From contig NZ_CP029773.1 in the NCBI RefSeq assembly GCF_003205835.1, positions 2,760,501 through 2,824,500 of the forward strand: 64,000 bases of DNA, read 5' to 3'. This DNA is from Stenotrophomonas maltophilia. Its GTDB lineage: Bacteria > Pseudomonadota > Gammaproteobacteria > Xanthomonadales > Xanthomonadaceae. Shown in pieces: positions 1-8,318 of this stretch. Made by a program: the position numbers and the translations under genes. Every line of letters starts with the position of its first letter. Position 1 is the first letter of the stretch. The notes under the pieces are model-generated. The model was not told the DNA's origin. It did no database searches and saw only the letters and a program-made list of their open reading frames with translations.

Positions 1-65
1 TCGAGTTCCTCACCGAAGGCATGCATCTCGGCAGTACTCAGGGCACGGTCGGTAGCGCGGGTCAT
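1..65 (-). CDS. N-terminal fragment of a gene, probably fatty-acid (acyl-CoA) desaturase
   Basis: Only about 21 codons are inside the window; the frame stays open to the left edge. The start ATG (minus strand) is at 65, 11 bp after the stop of the ferredoxin-reductase-like gene at 77-1147, so the two look co-transcribed. The visible peptide begins MTRATDRALSTAEMHAFGEE. The identity is an inference from context: in Pseudomonas and Xanthomonadaceae a membrane acyl-CoA desaturase is encoded beside its flavin/2Fe-2S reductase and a TetR repressor (DesT/FabR type), which is the arrangement here. No desaturase histidine box is visible because that part lies outside the window. Confidence 0.5.
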   Translation of the reverse strand, partial: MTRATDRALSTAEMHAFGEEL

Positions 66-76
66 GGCAGGCGTCC

Positions 77-1147
77 TCAGAGATCCAGGGTCAGGTCGGT
101 GGTCGGTGCGCTCACGCAGATCCGTACCGGCTGCGCCGTTTCGGACTGCAGGTCGCCGGTGCGCAGGTGGCGGGTCGCACCACTTACACGGTCACAGGAG
201 CAGGTGTTGCAGATACCCATGCGGCAGCCGTGTTTGGGCTTGATGCCATGGGCTTCGAGGCTTTCCAGCAGCGAGCGGCCACGCGGTACGCTCAGCTGGC
301 GGCCACTGCGCGCAAGCGTCAGCGACACCTCACCTTCGCTGCTGGCATCGCGCAGCGGCGCTGGCGGGGTGAAGGCTTCGGCCTGGAAGCCGGCCACCTG
401 GTGCGCCAGGCGCTCGCGCGCGGCGGCAACGAAGCCATCCGGGCCGCAGGCCAGCACATGGCGCTGCGCCAACGGCGTGTCATCGCCGGCCACCTGCAGA
501 TCGTGGGTATCGATACGCGCGGCCGGTGCTTCGCCTTCGCGGGTGGTCAGCAGGTGCACGCGCAGGTTCGGGTTCGCTGCGGCCAGCGCCTGCAGTTCAT
601 CACGGAACTGCAGGTGGGCGGCGGTGCGTTCCCAGTAGAACAGGTCCACCGGCGCCGCCAGCGGGCGCTGGCAGGCCTCGCGCAGGAGGCTGCGCATCGG
701 CGTGATGCCACTGCCGGCCGCCAGCAGCAGCACCGGCGCCGCGGCCGGCATATGGAATTCGCCGAAAGCGGCATCGAGACGCAACAGTTCGCCCGGCTGC
801 GCATGGTTGACCAGATGCTGGCTGACCCGGCCGCCGTCGATCGCCTTGACGGTGATCGCCAGCTCGCGCCGACCGAGTGCGGTCGGGCTGTAGCTGCGCT
901 GCCACAGGCGTCCTTCAATCTCGACGCCGAGGGTGACGTGCTGGCCGGCACGCATGCCGGCCCAGTGCCGGTTGGTGCGCAGGACCAGGGTCGCCGCGCC
1001 CTCGCCGGCCGGCTCGCGCCGGACCAGGCGGGCCACCGGCTCGCGCAGGGTCCACAGGGGATTGAGCTGGCCCGCCCAGAAATCGAACAGCGACGGCGAG
1101 ACCCAGCGGTACGGAGAGAACAGGGACGGACGGACGACAGCGCTCAT
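77..1147 (-). CDS. Flavodoxin/ferredoxin reductase-like protein with C-terminal 2Fe-2S domain (desaturase electron donor)
   Basis: About 356 residues from MSAVVRPSLF; the upstream in-frame ATG at 1186 would lie inside the operator, so I prefer 1147. An FAD-binding domain carries the RSYSPT motif, an NAD(P)-binding domain carries LLAAGSGITPMRS, and the C-terminal plant-type ferredoxin domain has the cluster CRMGICNTC with a fourth Cys near the end (RICVSAP). This order (FNR module then 2Fe-2S) is that of phthalate-dioxygenase-reductase-like oxidoreductases such as DesC of Pseudomonas, which pass electrons from NADPH to a membrane desaturase. The following gene is the likely desaturase. It is divergent from a FabR-type TetR gene, with a palindrome between the two, so repression by that regulator is the likely control. 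Confidence 0.88.
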   Translation of the reverse strand: MSAVVRPSLFSPYRWVSPSLFDFWAGQLNPLWTLREPVARLVRREPAGEGAATLVLRTNRHWAGMRAGQHVTLGVEIEGRLWQRSYSPTALGRRELAITVKAIDGGRVSQHLVNHAQPGELLRLDAAFGEFHMPAAAPVLLLAAGSGITPMRSLLREACQRPLAAPVDLFYWERTAAHLQFRDELQALAAANPNLRVHLLTTREGEAPAARIDTHDLQVAGDDTPLAQRHVLACGPDGFVAAARERLAHQVAGFQAEAFTPPAPLRDASSEGEVSLTLARSGRQLSVPRGRSLLESLEAHGIKPKHGCRMGICNTCSCDRVSGATRHLRTGDLQSETAQPVRICVSAPTTDLTLDL

Positions 1148-1168
1148 GGGCGCACTATACGGGCGCAC

Positions 1169-1192
1169 ATACACCTGTGTATACATGTGTAT
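1169..1192. promoter_or_regulatory. Palindromic operator between the reductase and the TetR repressor
   Basis: A 24-bp dyad centred between 1180 and 1181. The outer arms are ATACAC and GTGTAT, and 20 of the 24 positions are symmetric. It lies in the 62-bp space between the divergent starts at 1147 and 1210, so one bound dimer could control both directions. Binding by the adjacent FabR/DesT-like protein is inferred from position. Confidence 0.7.
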
Positions 1193-1209
1193 ATTGAACC
1201 GGATTGGGT

Positions 1210-1896
1210 ATGATTCAGCCTCGCCCCACCGGAACCCCCATGGCCGCCGCCACCGCCTTGTCGACGCCCGAAGATGCCAACAGCCCGGCCCGCCGTACGG
1301 TGAGCCGCGAGGATCTGCTGGCTGCTGCCCTGAAACTGATCGGGCCGCACCGCAGCCTGTCCACGCTCAGCCTGCGCGAAGTGGCACGTGAGGCCGGCAT
1401 CGCGCCGAACAGCTTCTACCGGCAGTTCCGCGACATGGACGAACTGGCCGTGGCGCTGATCGATGCGGCCGGCCGCTCGCTGCGCACCATCATCGGCGAG
1501 GCCCGGCAGCGCGCCACCTCCACCGCCACCAGCGTGGTGCGGGTCTCGGTGGAGACCTTCATGGAGCAGCTGCGCGCCGACGACAAGCTGCTGCACGTGC
1601 TGCTGCGCGAGGGCGCGGTCGGCTCGGACGACTTCAAGCATGCGGTCGAACGCGAGCTGCACTACTTCGAGGAAGAGCTGCAGCACGACCTGGTGCGCCT
1701 GGCCGCACTGGATGGCGCCGTACTGCATGCCCCGGAACTGGTGGCCAAGGCCATCACCCGGCTGGTGTTCGCGATGGGCGCCACCGCCATGGACCTGCCG
1801 CCGGAGAAGGATCCGGAGCTGGTTGAACAGATCTCCACGATGATCCGCATGATCATCGTCGGCGCCCGTACCCCCGCCGCGTTCCGCCGCGGCTGA
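1210..1896 (+). CDS. fabR: TetR-family transcriptional repressor, FabR/DesT-like
   Basis: About 228 residues from ATG 1210; a second ATG at 1240 is also possible. The N-terminal helix-turn-helix is clear (LSLREVAREAGIAPNSFYRQ), followed by the all-helical ligand-binding domain (MEQLRADDKLLHVLLREGAV, FEEELQHDLVRLA). The sequence resembles FabR of Enterobacteria and DesT of Pseudomonas, repressors of unsaturated fatty-acid genes that sense acyl-CoA/ACP pools. It is divergent from the desaturase-reductase operon with a 24-bp palindrome between. Control of membrane unsaturation through that palindrome is the expected role; it may also repress itself. Confidence 0.85.
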   Translation: MIQPRPTGTPMAAATALSTPEDANSPARRTVSREDLLAAALKLIGPHRSLSTLSLREVAREAGIAPNSFYRQFRDMDELAVALIDAAGRSLRTIIGEARQRATSTATSVVRVSVETFMEQLRADDKLLHVLLREGAVGSDDFKHAVERELHYFEEELQHDLVRLAALDGAVLHAPELVAKAITRLVFAMGATAMDLPPEKDPELVEQISTMIRMIIVGARTPAAFRRG

Positions 1897-2288
1897 TTCC
1901 TGCCCGATTGCCGGATCGATGGCGTCCGGCGTCCGGCCCTGGCGGCAGACGCTGCGCTCCCCAGTGGGTCTTCACCTCGATTGTCGCAACGCAGCGACAG
2001 ACGGCCGCGCGCCTGCATGAGAACTGCGTCACCCGTCACACATCTACATATGTGAATAGGGTTTCGCGCGGTTCCGACACGATCTTCATGGCGCCCTCAC
2101 CTGCCGTGCACTATCCCAGCACGGCGACCCATCCAGCTGAATACGTCAGTGAACGGCGTTTGAACCCAATCGGTGTCGCTGCAGGCGTTTCAGATTAATT
2201 GCATGGCCCAGGCAAGACCCGATCCGCACAGTGCCGCCTCCGGCCCTGCGGATGCAGGTCCCACCCAATGTTCCAAGGAGACACACCC
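1897..2288. other. Intergenic region upstream of the autotransporter
   Basis: This 392-bp stretch has no convincing gene. It contains a short AT-rich dyad near 2039-2055 (CACAT...ATATGTG) and, at the end, a strong Shine-Dalgarno sequence AAGGAG at 2275-2280 that sets the start at 2289 instead of an upstream in-frame ATG at 2199. I see no recognisable promoter consensus or known regulator box. Confidence 0.5.
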
Positions 2289-4691
2289 ATGCGCATGATG
2301 CAGTTCACACCGAAGATTGCTTCCACTTTTGTCCGTTCGCGGTTGGGTCTGGCCGTAGCCAGCTCATTGATGCTCGCCACCATGGGCACCGCAAATGCTG
2401 TCGACGTCGGCCCAGGCCAGACCGTCACCATTACCCCAGGAAGTGCCTTCGAGGGACAGAATCTCTCCGTCCATGGAGGAACCGCCAATGTTCTCGGCGC
2501 TCGCATGGGCGCACTGGACTCGTTCTCTGCAGGCGGCACCTACCAAACAATCATCAACGCTGATGGTGCTGGCTTCACGTCAACCACGGGCAATTTCGTA
2601 CGGAGCTCAACAGCGGTCTTCCGCAATTCGGTACTGAGCGCTACAACCGGCCCGGCCCTTGGTTTGGCACGATCAGGCGCCGTCGATGGCAATGGACGGC
2701 CCTATCCCAAGGCGACGTTGATCAATAGCTCCCTCACCTCCACGCGCGTTGGATTGCAGGTGTTCGCCGGCGGTTACGCCGATGTCGACAGTTCGACCAT
2801 TTCCGGCGGTACGTATGGGGTCTCTGTCGGTGCGGGCTCCGTTTCGCTGCGCAATGGCTCGACGGTCAACGGAGTCACAGCTGGGATCCTGATCAATTCA
2901 AACCCAACCATCGAAGAGAATCTTGCGGACTGGGGCGTCACGGTCGATGGCTCACACATCGAAGCAAGCAACGGCAGTGCCATTTTGTTCGGCGCTCATC
3001 TGCCCTCTGTATCCCGCCCGGATACGCTGTTGATACAGAATGGTGCGACTCTGGTGGGGAGCAATGGCGTCCTCATCTCCACCCGCGACAACGCCCACTT
3101 CGACGTCACCGCGCGCACCTCCACGCTCAAGGGCGATATCACCATCGCCGATACCGCCACCGGCACGCTGCGCTTCCTTGACGGCCTCGACCTGACCGGC
3201 CGCATCCTCGGCCCGGCCGATGTCACCGTCGATCAGGGCGGCCGCTGGACGCTGTCCGGCGACAGCAACACCGGCAACCTCACCCTGGGTGCGGGCAGCG
3301 ACATTTTCCTCGGTGCTACGGGTACGGCGGCGTATCCGCAGCTGACCGTCAACGGCAACTACGCCGGCAACGGCGGCACCCTGCACTTCAACACGGTGCT
3401 GGCCGGCGACGACGCAGCAAGCTCGCGCATGCACGTGACCGGTGATACCAGCGGCACCACCCAGGTCACCGTCAACAACATTGCCGGCGCTGGCGCACAG
3501 ACCGTCAACGGCATTCCGCTGGTGCAGGTGGACGGTGCCAGCAATGGCCACCTCGCACTGCAGGGCCGCGCCATCGGTGGCATGTACGAGTATTTCCTGC
3601 GCAAGGGCACACCCGGCGCGACCAACGGCAACTGGTACCTGACCTCGGCCTACACCGGCAATCCGTGCGACATCAATCCGGCGCTGCCGGAGTGCAAGCC
3701 TGTGGATCCGACCGACCCGACCGACCCGGTTGATCCGGTGGACCCGGAAGTGCCGGTCGACCCGGTCCCCGTGCTGCGTCCGGAGCCCGGAGCGTACCTG
3801 GCCAACCAGGCCGCGGCCGTGCAGATGTTCCAGCTGCGCCGCCATGACCGCGGCGAGCCCAGCTTCGACCGCGCCCGCATCGGCACCTGGGTGCGCGCCG
3901 GGCGTGACCAGCTGCAGGCGAACGTGGCTGGCCAGGTCGATGCCCGTACCCACATCAACACCCTGCAGCTGGGCAGCGATGTCTGGCGCTGGGGCGATGG
4001 CCGTGGCCAGGTCGGCGTGATGCTGGGCACCGGCGAGGCGACCACGCAGGCGGTGTCGACGCTGAGCGGCTATGGCACGCGCGGCAAGGTCAAGGGCAAG
4101 TCGGCCGGTGTCTACCTGGGCTGGGTGCAGGATGCACAGAGCAGTGCCGGCCTGTATGTGGACGGCTGGCTGCAGGCGGCGCGCTTCGACAACGAGGTGC
4201 AGGGCGAAGGCATCGCCCGCGAGACCTACGATTCCAGGACCCGGAGCGCATCGCTGGAAGCCGGTTATGCCTGGGCCATCCGCAGCAGTGAGGCCAGCAC
4301 GCTGTACCTGCAGCCGCAGGCGCAGCTGACCTGGACCGACTACGACGGCGACAGCCTGGTCGAAAACAATGGCACCACGGTCGAGGATGGTCGCGGCGGC
4401 GGCCTCAACAGCCGCCTCGGCGTACGCCTGTTTGGCCAGGGCACACTGCAGGGCAACCGCGTGCAGCCGTTCCTGGCGGCGAACTGGCTGCGTGGCCAGC
4501 GCGACGCGTCGATGCGCTTCAACAGCGAGTCGCTGAACGCGAAGACGCCGGAGAACCGCTACGAGGTACAGGCCGGTGCCCAGCTGCAGCTGGGCCAGCG
4601 CTGGAGCGCATGGGGTGACCTGCGTGTGCAGCGTGGCGACAGCGGCTATCGCAACCACGGCGCCCAGGTCGGCCTGCGCGCCACCTGGTAA
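2289..4691 (+). CDS. Type V autotransporter, pertactin-like beta-helix passenger with C-terminal barrel
   Basis: About 800 residues, starting MRMMQFTPKIAS behind AAGGAG. A signal peptide ends near residue 36 (TMGTANAVD). Residues ~37-460 are a repetitive beta-helix passenger with many short polar/glycine rungs. A Pro-Asp/Thr linker (PTDPTDPVDPVDPEVPVDPV) follows near 480-510. The last ~280 residues form an autotransporter beta-domain beginning around RPEPGAYLANQAAAVQMFQL and ending in aromatic residues (VGLRATW), as needed for Bam recognition. Passenger and barrel in one chain indicate type Va secretion to the surface. Function is probably adhesion or biofilm, but no catalytic triad is visible and the ligand is unknown. 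It stands alone and is followed by a strong terminator. Confidence 0.85.
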   Translation: MRMMQFTPKIASTFVRSRLGLAVASSLMLATMGTANAVDVGPGQTVTITPGSAFEGQNLSVHGGTANVLGARMGALDSFSAGGTYQTIINADGAGFTSTTGNFVRSSTAVFRNSVLSATTGPALGLARSGAVDGNGRPYPKATLINSSLTSTRVGLQVFAGGYADVDSSTISGGTYGVSVGAGSVSLRNGSTVNGVTAGILINSNPTIEENLADWGVTVDGSHIEASNGSAILFGAHLPSVSRPDTLLIQNGATLVGSNGVLISTRDNAHFDVTARTSTLKGDITIADTATGTLRFLDGLDLTGRILGPADVTVDQGGRWTLSGDSNTGNLTLGAGSDIFLGATGTAAYPQLTVNGNYAGNGGTLHFNTVLAGDDAASSRMHVTGDTSGTTQVTVNNIAGAGAQTVNGIPLVQVDGASNGHLALQGRAIGGMYEYFLRKGTPGATNGNWYLTSAYTGNPCDINPALPECKPVDPTDPTDPVDPVDPEVPVDPVPVLRPEPGAYLANQAAAVQMFQLRRHDRGEPSFDRARIGTWVRAGRDQLQANVAGQVDARTHINTLQLGSDVWRWGDGRGQVGVMLGTGEATTQAVSTLSGYGTRGKVKGKSAGVYLGWVQDAQSSAGLYVDGWLQAARFDNEVQGEGIARETYDSRTRSASLEAGYAWAIRSSEASTLYLQPQAQLTWTDYDGDSLVENNGTTVEDGRGGGLNSRLGVRLFGQGTLQGNRVQPFLAANWLRGQRDASMRFNSESLNAKTPENRYEVQAGAQLQLGQRWSAWGDLRVQRGDSGYRNHGAQVGLRATW

Positions 4692-4747
4692 GCCCCCTCG
4701 CCGCCCTGGGACCAGCCCGGGGCGGCGTCTCTCGATTCTCCATCGCA

Positions 4748-4778
4748 CCCTGCCGGGCATGACATCCGGCAGGGTTTT
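4748..4778 (+). terminator. Rho-independent terminator after the autotransporter
   Basis: Perfect 9-bp stem CCCTGCCGG / CCGGCAGGG around a 9-nt loop, followed by TTTT. A second GC-rich hairpin without a T tract (arms CGCCGCCC/GGGCGGCG, 4699-4727) lies just upstream. Confidence 0.8.
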
Positions 4779-4861
4779 GCTGACGCAATGTAATGTTATA
4801 ACACTGTCGTCCGCGATGATCTGACCTGAGCCCTCGTCCTCATGATTGCCAGGACTCATCT

Positions 4862-4879
4862 ATATAGCATTTGCTATAT
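4862..4879. promoter_or_regulatory. MntR-box-like palindrome upstream of the TonB receptor
   Basis: ATATAGCATTTGCTATAT has perfect 8-bp arms around a 2-nt centre. It matches the core of Proteobacterial MntR boxes (ATAGC...GCTAT) and is 14/18 identical to the palindrome in front of mntH at 8293-8310. A TGC-TATATC extended -10-like sequence (4872-4880) overlaps it, so binding would block transcription of the receptor that starts at 4954. Confidence 0.75.
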
Positions 4880-4953
4880 CTATGACCCTCTGCTTTCATA
4901 TGCGTCAGCCAGGTCGCCCTCGCCGCCTTTCCTCTCCCAAGGACGACGCCCTC

Positions 4954-7113
4954 ATGCCCGTTTCCAGACCCCTATCCCGCCGGCTGCCTCTGGCTGCCGC
5001 CATCGCCCTGACCCTGCCGTTGCCCGCGCTGGCAGCCACACCAAAGCCGACCGAGCTGGACCGTGTGCAGGTCAAGGTCAGCACTGCCACCCGCAGCGAA
5101 CGCCTGCTGTCGGACGTGCCGATCCGCACCGAGGTGCTGCGCAAGGAAGACATCGCGCTGCGCGCGGCCACCGACTTCTCGCGCGCCGCAGAGCTGATCA
5201 ATGGCCTGCGCGTGGAAAGCAACTGCCAGAACTGCAACACCAGCGAAGTACAACTGCTGGGCCTGCCCGGCGCCTACAACCAGCTGTTGTTCGATGGCAT
5301 CCCGCTGCTGTCCACCTTGGGCAGTGTGTACGGCCTGGAACAGATCCCGGCAGGCTTCGTCGACCGCATCGAAGTGGTCAAGGGCGGCGGCTCGGCACTG
5401 TACGGCCCGGGCGCGGTGGCCGGTGTGATCAACCTGATCCCGCCGCTGCCGGCGCGCAGCGGTGGTCATGTGCAGGCCGGCGTGGATGTACTGAAAGGCA
5501 CGCCGCAGAAGAACGCCGACCTGCGGCTGGACCTGGTGGCCAAGGACGCCGATGCCGGGCTGTCGGTGATCGCCCAGCGCAACTGGAACAGTGGCATCGA
5601 CTACAACGGCGACGGCTACACCGAGATCACCCGCAAAAATCTCAAGGTCGGCGGACTGCAGGCCTGGTACGCCCCCACGCCGGGCACACGGCTGCGCCTG
5701 GACCTGCAGGTGACCGATGAAACCCGCCGCGGCGGCAACCGCCTGGACCAGCCGGAATACCTGGCCAACATCGCCGAATCGCTGGATACGAAGTACCGGC
5801 GCGGCAGCGTGTCGTGGGACCAGGAGATCAATGCCGACGTCGATTTCCGCCTGGCCTATGCCTTCGCCGACATCGACCGTGACAGCTTCTATGGCGGCCT
5901 GGGCGACGTGGTCACCGATCCGTCTGCGCCGGGCTATGACCCGTCGCAGCTGGACCCCAACGTGGCCGGCAGCGCGGCCTCGCGGTCGTGGCGCCAGTAC
6001 GGCCGCACCCACAATCCGCTGCACTACATCGACAGCCAGTTGAACTGGCGGTTGGGTGCGCACGCGCTGGCCTTCGGCGTGCAGTACAAGCACGAGGCGC
6101 TGCGCGACGACAACCGCAGCGGTGACGGGCAGCGGCTGGCGGTGCTGGAAGACGCCACCTTCCACAACCTGGGCGCCTTCATCCAGGACGAGTGGAGCCT
6201 GCGCGACAACGTCGACCTGGTGCTGGGGGCGCGCGTGGACAAGAGCTCGGAGCTGGACAGCGCGGTGTTCTCGCCGCGCATCGCGCTGGCCTGGCAGGCC
6301 ACGCCCAACCTGAAGTGGCGCGCCGGCATTGCCACCGGCTTCCGTGCCCCAGAGATCTTCGTTGAGGATGTGCATGTCGATACGCTGGGTGGCGAACAGG
6401 TGCGCGTGCGCAACACCGACGGCCTGAAGGAAGAGCGCGCGTTGACCACCCTGTTCGGCTTCGACTGGCGATCGGACCCGGCCAATCCGGTGTGGAGCTG
6501 GGATGCCACCGCCTCGTATGCGCGCATCCGCGACACCTTCGCACTGGGCGAGATCCAGCGCGGCGATGACGGCCAGCTCAGCCAGCTGCGCTACAACGCG
6601 TCCGGTTCCAATGTGCTGGGCGCGGAAACCAACCTCGGCTGGCAGCCGTCGCCGCAGTGGCGCTTGACCGCGGGTGCCTCGTGGTACCGCTCGCGCTTCC
6701 GCGAACCGCAGCGCATCTTCGACGACACCGGCGACGGCGGCGACACCGTGATCGAAAGCCGCGACTATCTGAAGACCCCACGCTGGACCGGCCTGGCCCA
6801 GCTCAGCTGGATGCCCGCCGAGCCGTGGGAGACCTTCGTCGCGCTGCGCCACACCGGCCCGATGTCGGTGCTGAACAACCGGCTGGGCGAACTGCACCGC
6901 ACGCGTTCATTCCTGGTGACCGACCTGGGTGCGCGCTGGCATCGTCACCTGGGCGCGCAGGCGCAGCAGGAAGTGTCGGTGGCCGCGGGCGTCAAGAACG
7001 TGTTCGATCAGCGCCAGAAGGATCTGGAAGTCGGCGCGCTGCGCGACAGCGACTATGTCTACGGGCCGCGTTTCGCGCGCTCGTGGTACGTCAACCTGCG
7101 CTATGCGTTCTGA
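4954..7113 (+). CDS. TonB-dependent outer-membrane receptor, probably for manganese
   Basis: About 719 residues from MPVSRPLSRR, placed by the SD-like AAGGACG and an immediate signal peptide ending at ALA (near residue 27). The plug domain has VDRIEVVKGGGSALYGPGAV, and the barrel ends in an aromatic residue (YVNLRYAF). An unusual vicinal pair, NCQNCN, lies in the plug. Most TonB receptors carry iron complexes, but this one has an MntR-like operator and sits beside mntR and mntH, so outer-membrane uptake of Mn(II) (analogous to MnoT of Bradyrhizobium) is the best inference. A vitamin B12 or siderophore role is less likely because I see no Fur box. The next gene overlaps its last 11 nt. Confidence 0.85.
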   Translation: MPVSRPLSRRLPLAAAIALTLPLPALAATPKPTELDRVQVKVSTATRSERLLSDVPIRTEVLRKEDIALRAATDFSRAAELINGLRVESNCQNCNTSEVQLLGLPGAYNQLLFDGIPLLSTLGSVYGLEQIPAGFVDRIEVVKGGGSALYGPGAVAGVINLIPPLPARSGGHVQAGVDVLKGTPQKNADLRLDLVAKDADAGLSVIAQRNWNSGIDYNGDGYTEITRKNLKVGGLQAWYAPTPGTRLRLDLQVTDETRRGGNRLDQPEYLANIAESLDTKYRRGSVSWDQEINADVDFRLAYAFADIDRDSFYGGLGDVVTDPSAPGYDPSQLDPNVAGSAASRSWRQYGRTHNPLHYIDSQLNWRLGAHALAFGVQYKHEALRDDNRSGDGQRLAVLEDATFHNLGAFIQDEWSLRDNVDLVLGARVDKSSELDSAVFSPRIALAWQATPNLKWRAGIATGFRAPEIFVEDVHVDTLGGEQVRVRNTDGLKEERALTTLFGFDWRSDPANPVWSWDATASYARIRDTFALGEIQRGDDGQLSQLRYNASGSNVLGAETNLGWQPSPQWRLTAGASWYRSRFREPQRIFDDTGDGGDTVIESRDYLKTPRWTGLAQLSWMPAEPWETFVALRHTGPMSVLNNRLGELHRTRSFLVTDLGARWHRHLGAQAQQEVSVAAGVKNVFDQRQKDLEVGALRDSDYVYGPRFARSWYVNLRYAF

Positions 7114-7663
7114 TCCACTACGAGCGTTGTTGCTGGCCTGTGCCGTGCTGCTGGCCGCACCGGCGATGGCTGCGGACCTGCATGCGCAGGTCTCGGCCTC
7201 GCTGATGCGGCCGGAACAGCGCTCGCTGCGCCCGATGCAGTGGCCATCGCCACCGAAGCTGGTGGCGTTGTACTTCGGCGCCGACTGGTGCGCGCCCTGC
7301 CATGCCTTCGTACCCACCCTGCGCAGCGTGCGTGACGCGTTGCGCGAGGCCGGCGCCGATACCGAAGTGGTGTACGTCAGCCTGGACGAGAGCGAGGCCG
7401 CGCTGCGCCGCTACATGCACGCGCAGGACATGCCGTGGCCGGTGCTGGACCCGCGCCGCGCCGCGCGCATGCCGGCACTCCAGGCGTTGGCGGGGCTGGC
7501 ACCGCCGAATCTGGTGCTGATCGATGCCGACGGCGCCGTGCTGGCCAATGGCTGGCAAGGCCGGCGTTATGAAGGCCTGCAGCCGGTGTTGAAGGAATGG
7601 ACGAAGCAGGCGTGTGCGCAGCAACAGGCCCGTTGTCCCAACGCCGGCATCCAATCGCGGTAG
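7103..7663 (+). CDS. Exported thioredoxin-fold protein, partner of the manganese receptor
   Basis: 186 residues starting MRSDPLRALLLACAVLL, with a signal peptide cut after AMA. The thioredoxin active site reads FGADWCAPCHAF and the cis-Pro region is present near LAPPNLVLID. The start overlaps the end of the TonB receptor by 11 nt, which implies translational coupling and a shared MntR-controlled message. Periplasmic thiol-disulfide exchange is the family role. A plausible but unproven target is the NCQNC pair in the receptor plug, or a metal-binding partner. The stop codon TAG lies inside the GTAG end of the downstream SMAG repeat. Confidence 0.82.
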   Translation: MRSDPLRALLLACAVLLAAPAMAADLHAQVSASLMRPEQRSLRPMQWPSPPKLVALYFGADWCAPCHAFVPTLRSVRDALREAGADTEVVYVSLDESEAALRRYMHAQDMPWPVLDPRRAARMPALQALAGLAPPNLVLIDADGAVLANGWQGRRYEGLQPVLKEWTKQACAQQQARCPNAGIQSR

Positions 7664-7730
7664 CGCCGGGCCATGCCCGGCGAAATGCGTGACGCAACAT
7701 TACGGCCGCCGGGCATGGCCCGGCGCTACC
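7660..7730. repeat. Inverted dimer of SMAG (GTAG-ended REP) elements
   Basis: Two GTAG palindromes face each other: GTAG plus CGCCGGGC-CAT-GCCCGGCG at 7660-7682, and the mirror copy ending CTAC at 7707-7729. They fill the gap between two convergent genes exactly, and probably work as a bidirectional terminator or RNA stabiliser. GTAG-ended REPs are a known hallmark of S. maltophilia. Confidence 0.9.
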
Positions 7731-7731
7731 G

Positions 7732-8202
7732 TTACGGCGCCTCGCCCTCGGCCTTGCGCACGAACGCTTCGAACAGCGCCAGCGTCTGCTCGCTTACATG
7801 GTGCTCGATACCCTCGGCATCGCGCCGCGCGGTATCCGGGTCCACGCCCAGCGCCAGCAGGAAACGCTCCACGGTCTGATGACGCTGGCGACTGGCATGC
7901 GCCAGCGCCTCGCCTTCCGGGGTCAGGAACACGCCGCGGTACGGCCGTTGTACCACCCAGCCATCCCGGGCCAGCCGCCGCAGCATCTTCGCCACAGTGG
8001 GCTGGGCCACGCCCAGGCGGGTGGCGATGTCGACCTGGCGGGCCTCGCCGCCGTCGGCCAGCAGGTCCGAGATCAGCTCGACATAGTCCTCCACCAGCTC
8101 CATCCGGTGCGCCTCGCGCACTTGCCGGAAGCTCTCGACCTGGCGCTCGGCCTCGATCAAGGGGGTGCTTTTCAGCGATGTCGAATCGTCGGTCTTGCCC
8201 AC
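7732..8202 (-). CDS. mntR: DtxR-family manganese-responsive repressor MntR
   Basis: 156 residues. A winged helix-turn-helix occupies about residues 35-95 ([20 protein letters not shown]), followed by the metal-binding/dimerisation helices with conserved His/Glu ([20 protein letters not shown]). Length and layout fit the E. coli-type MntR, which lacks the SH3-like domain of IdeR/DtxR. It represses Mn(II) uptake genes when manganese is plentiful. It is divergent from mntH, and both mntH and the TonB receptor upstream carry matching palindromes. Its own promoter shares the 116-bp space with mntH, so autoregulation is possible. Confidence 0.92.
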   Translation of the reverse strand: MGKTDDSTSLKSTPLIEAERQVESFRQVREAHRMELVEDYVELISDLLADGGEARQVDIATRLGVAQPTVAKMLRRLARDGWVVQRPYRGVFLTPEGEALAHASRQRHQTVERFLLALGVDPDTARRDAEGIEHHVSEQTLALFEAFVRKAEGEAP

Positions 8203-8292
8203 GCCTGCGCCTGTCCTTCCGGTTGTTCCGGTGTTGAACCTGAATTCTGGACCAGTAACGCGATAAAGACGATTGTTTCACATTGCTAATGA

Positions 8293-8310
8293 CTATAGCA
8301 GGAGCTATAT
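8293..8310. promoter_or_regulatory. MntR-box-like palindrome upstream of mntH
   Basis: Arms TATAGC (8294-8299) and GCTATA (8304-8309) with a 4-nt centre, 8 bp before the mntH start. It is nearly the same sequence as the box at 4862-4879. It sits where it would block the mntH transcript and initiation region. Confidence 0.75.
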
Positions 8311-8318
8311 TCGGAGCC

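Noticed and set aside
2195..2539. Minus-strand ORF across the autotransporter start
   Set aside because: Covers the SD and signal peptide of a clear autotransporter; no motif.
4972..6897. Long open frames opposite the TonB receptors (also at 15545-17188 and 28636-30504)
   Set aside because: Shadows created by high GC in well-supported receptor genes; no recognisable motifs.
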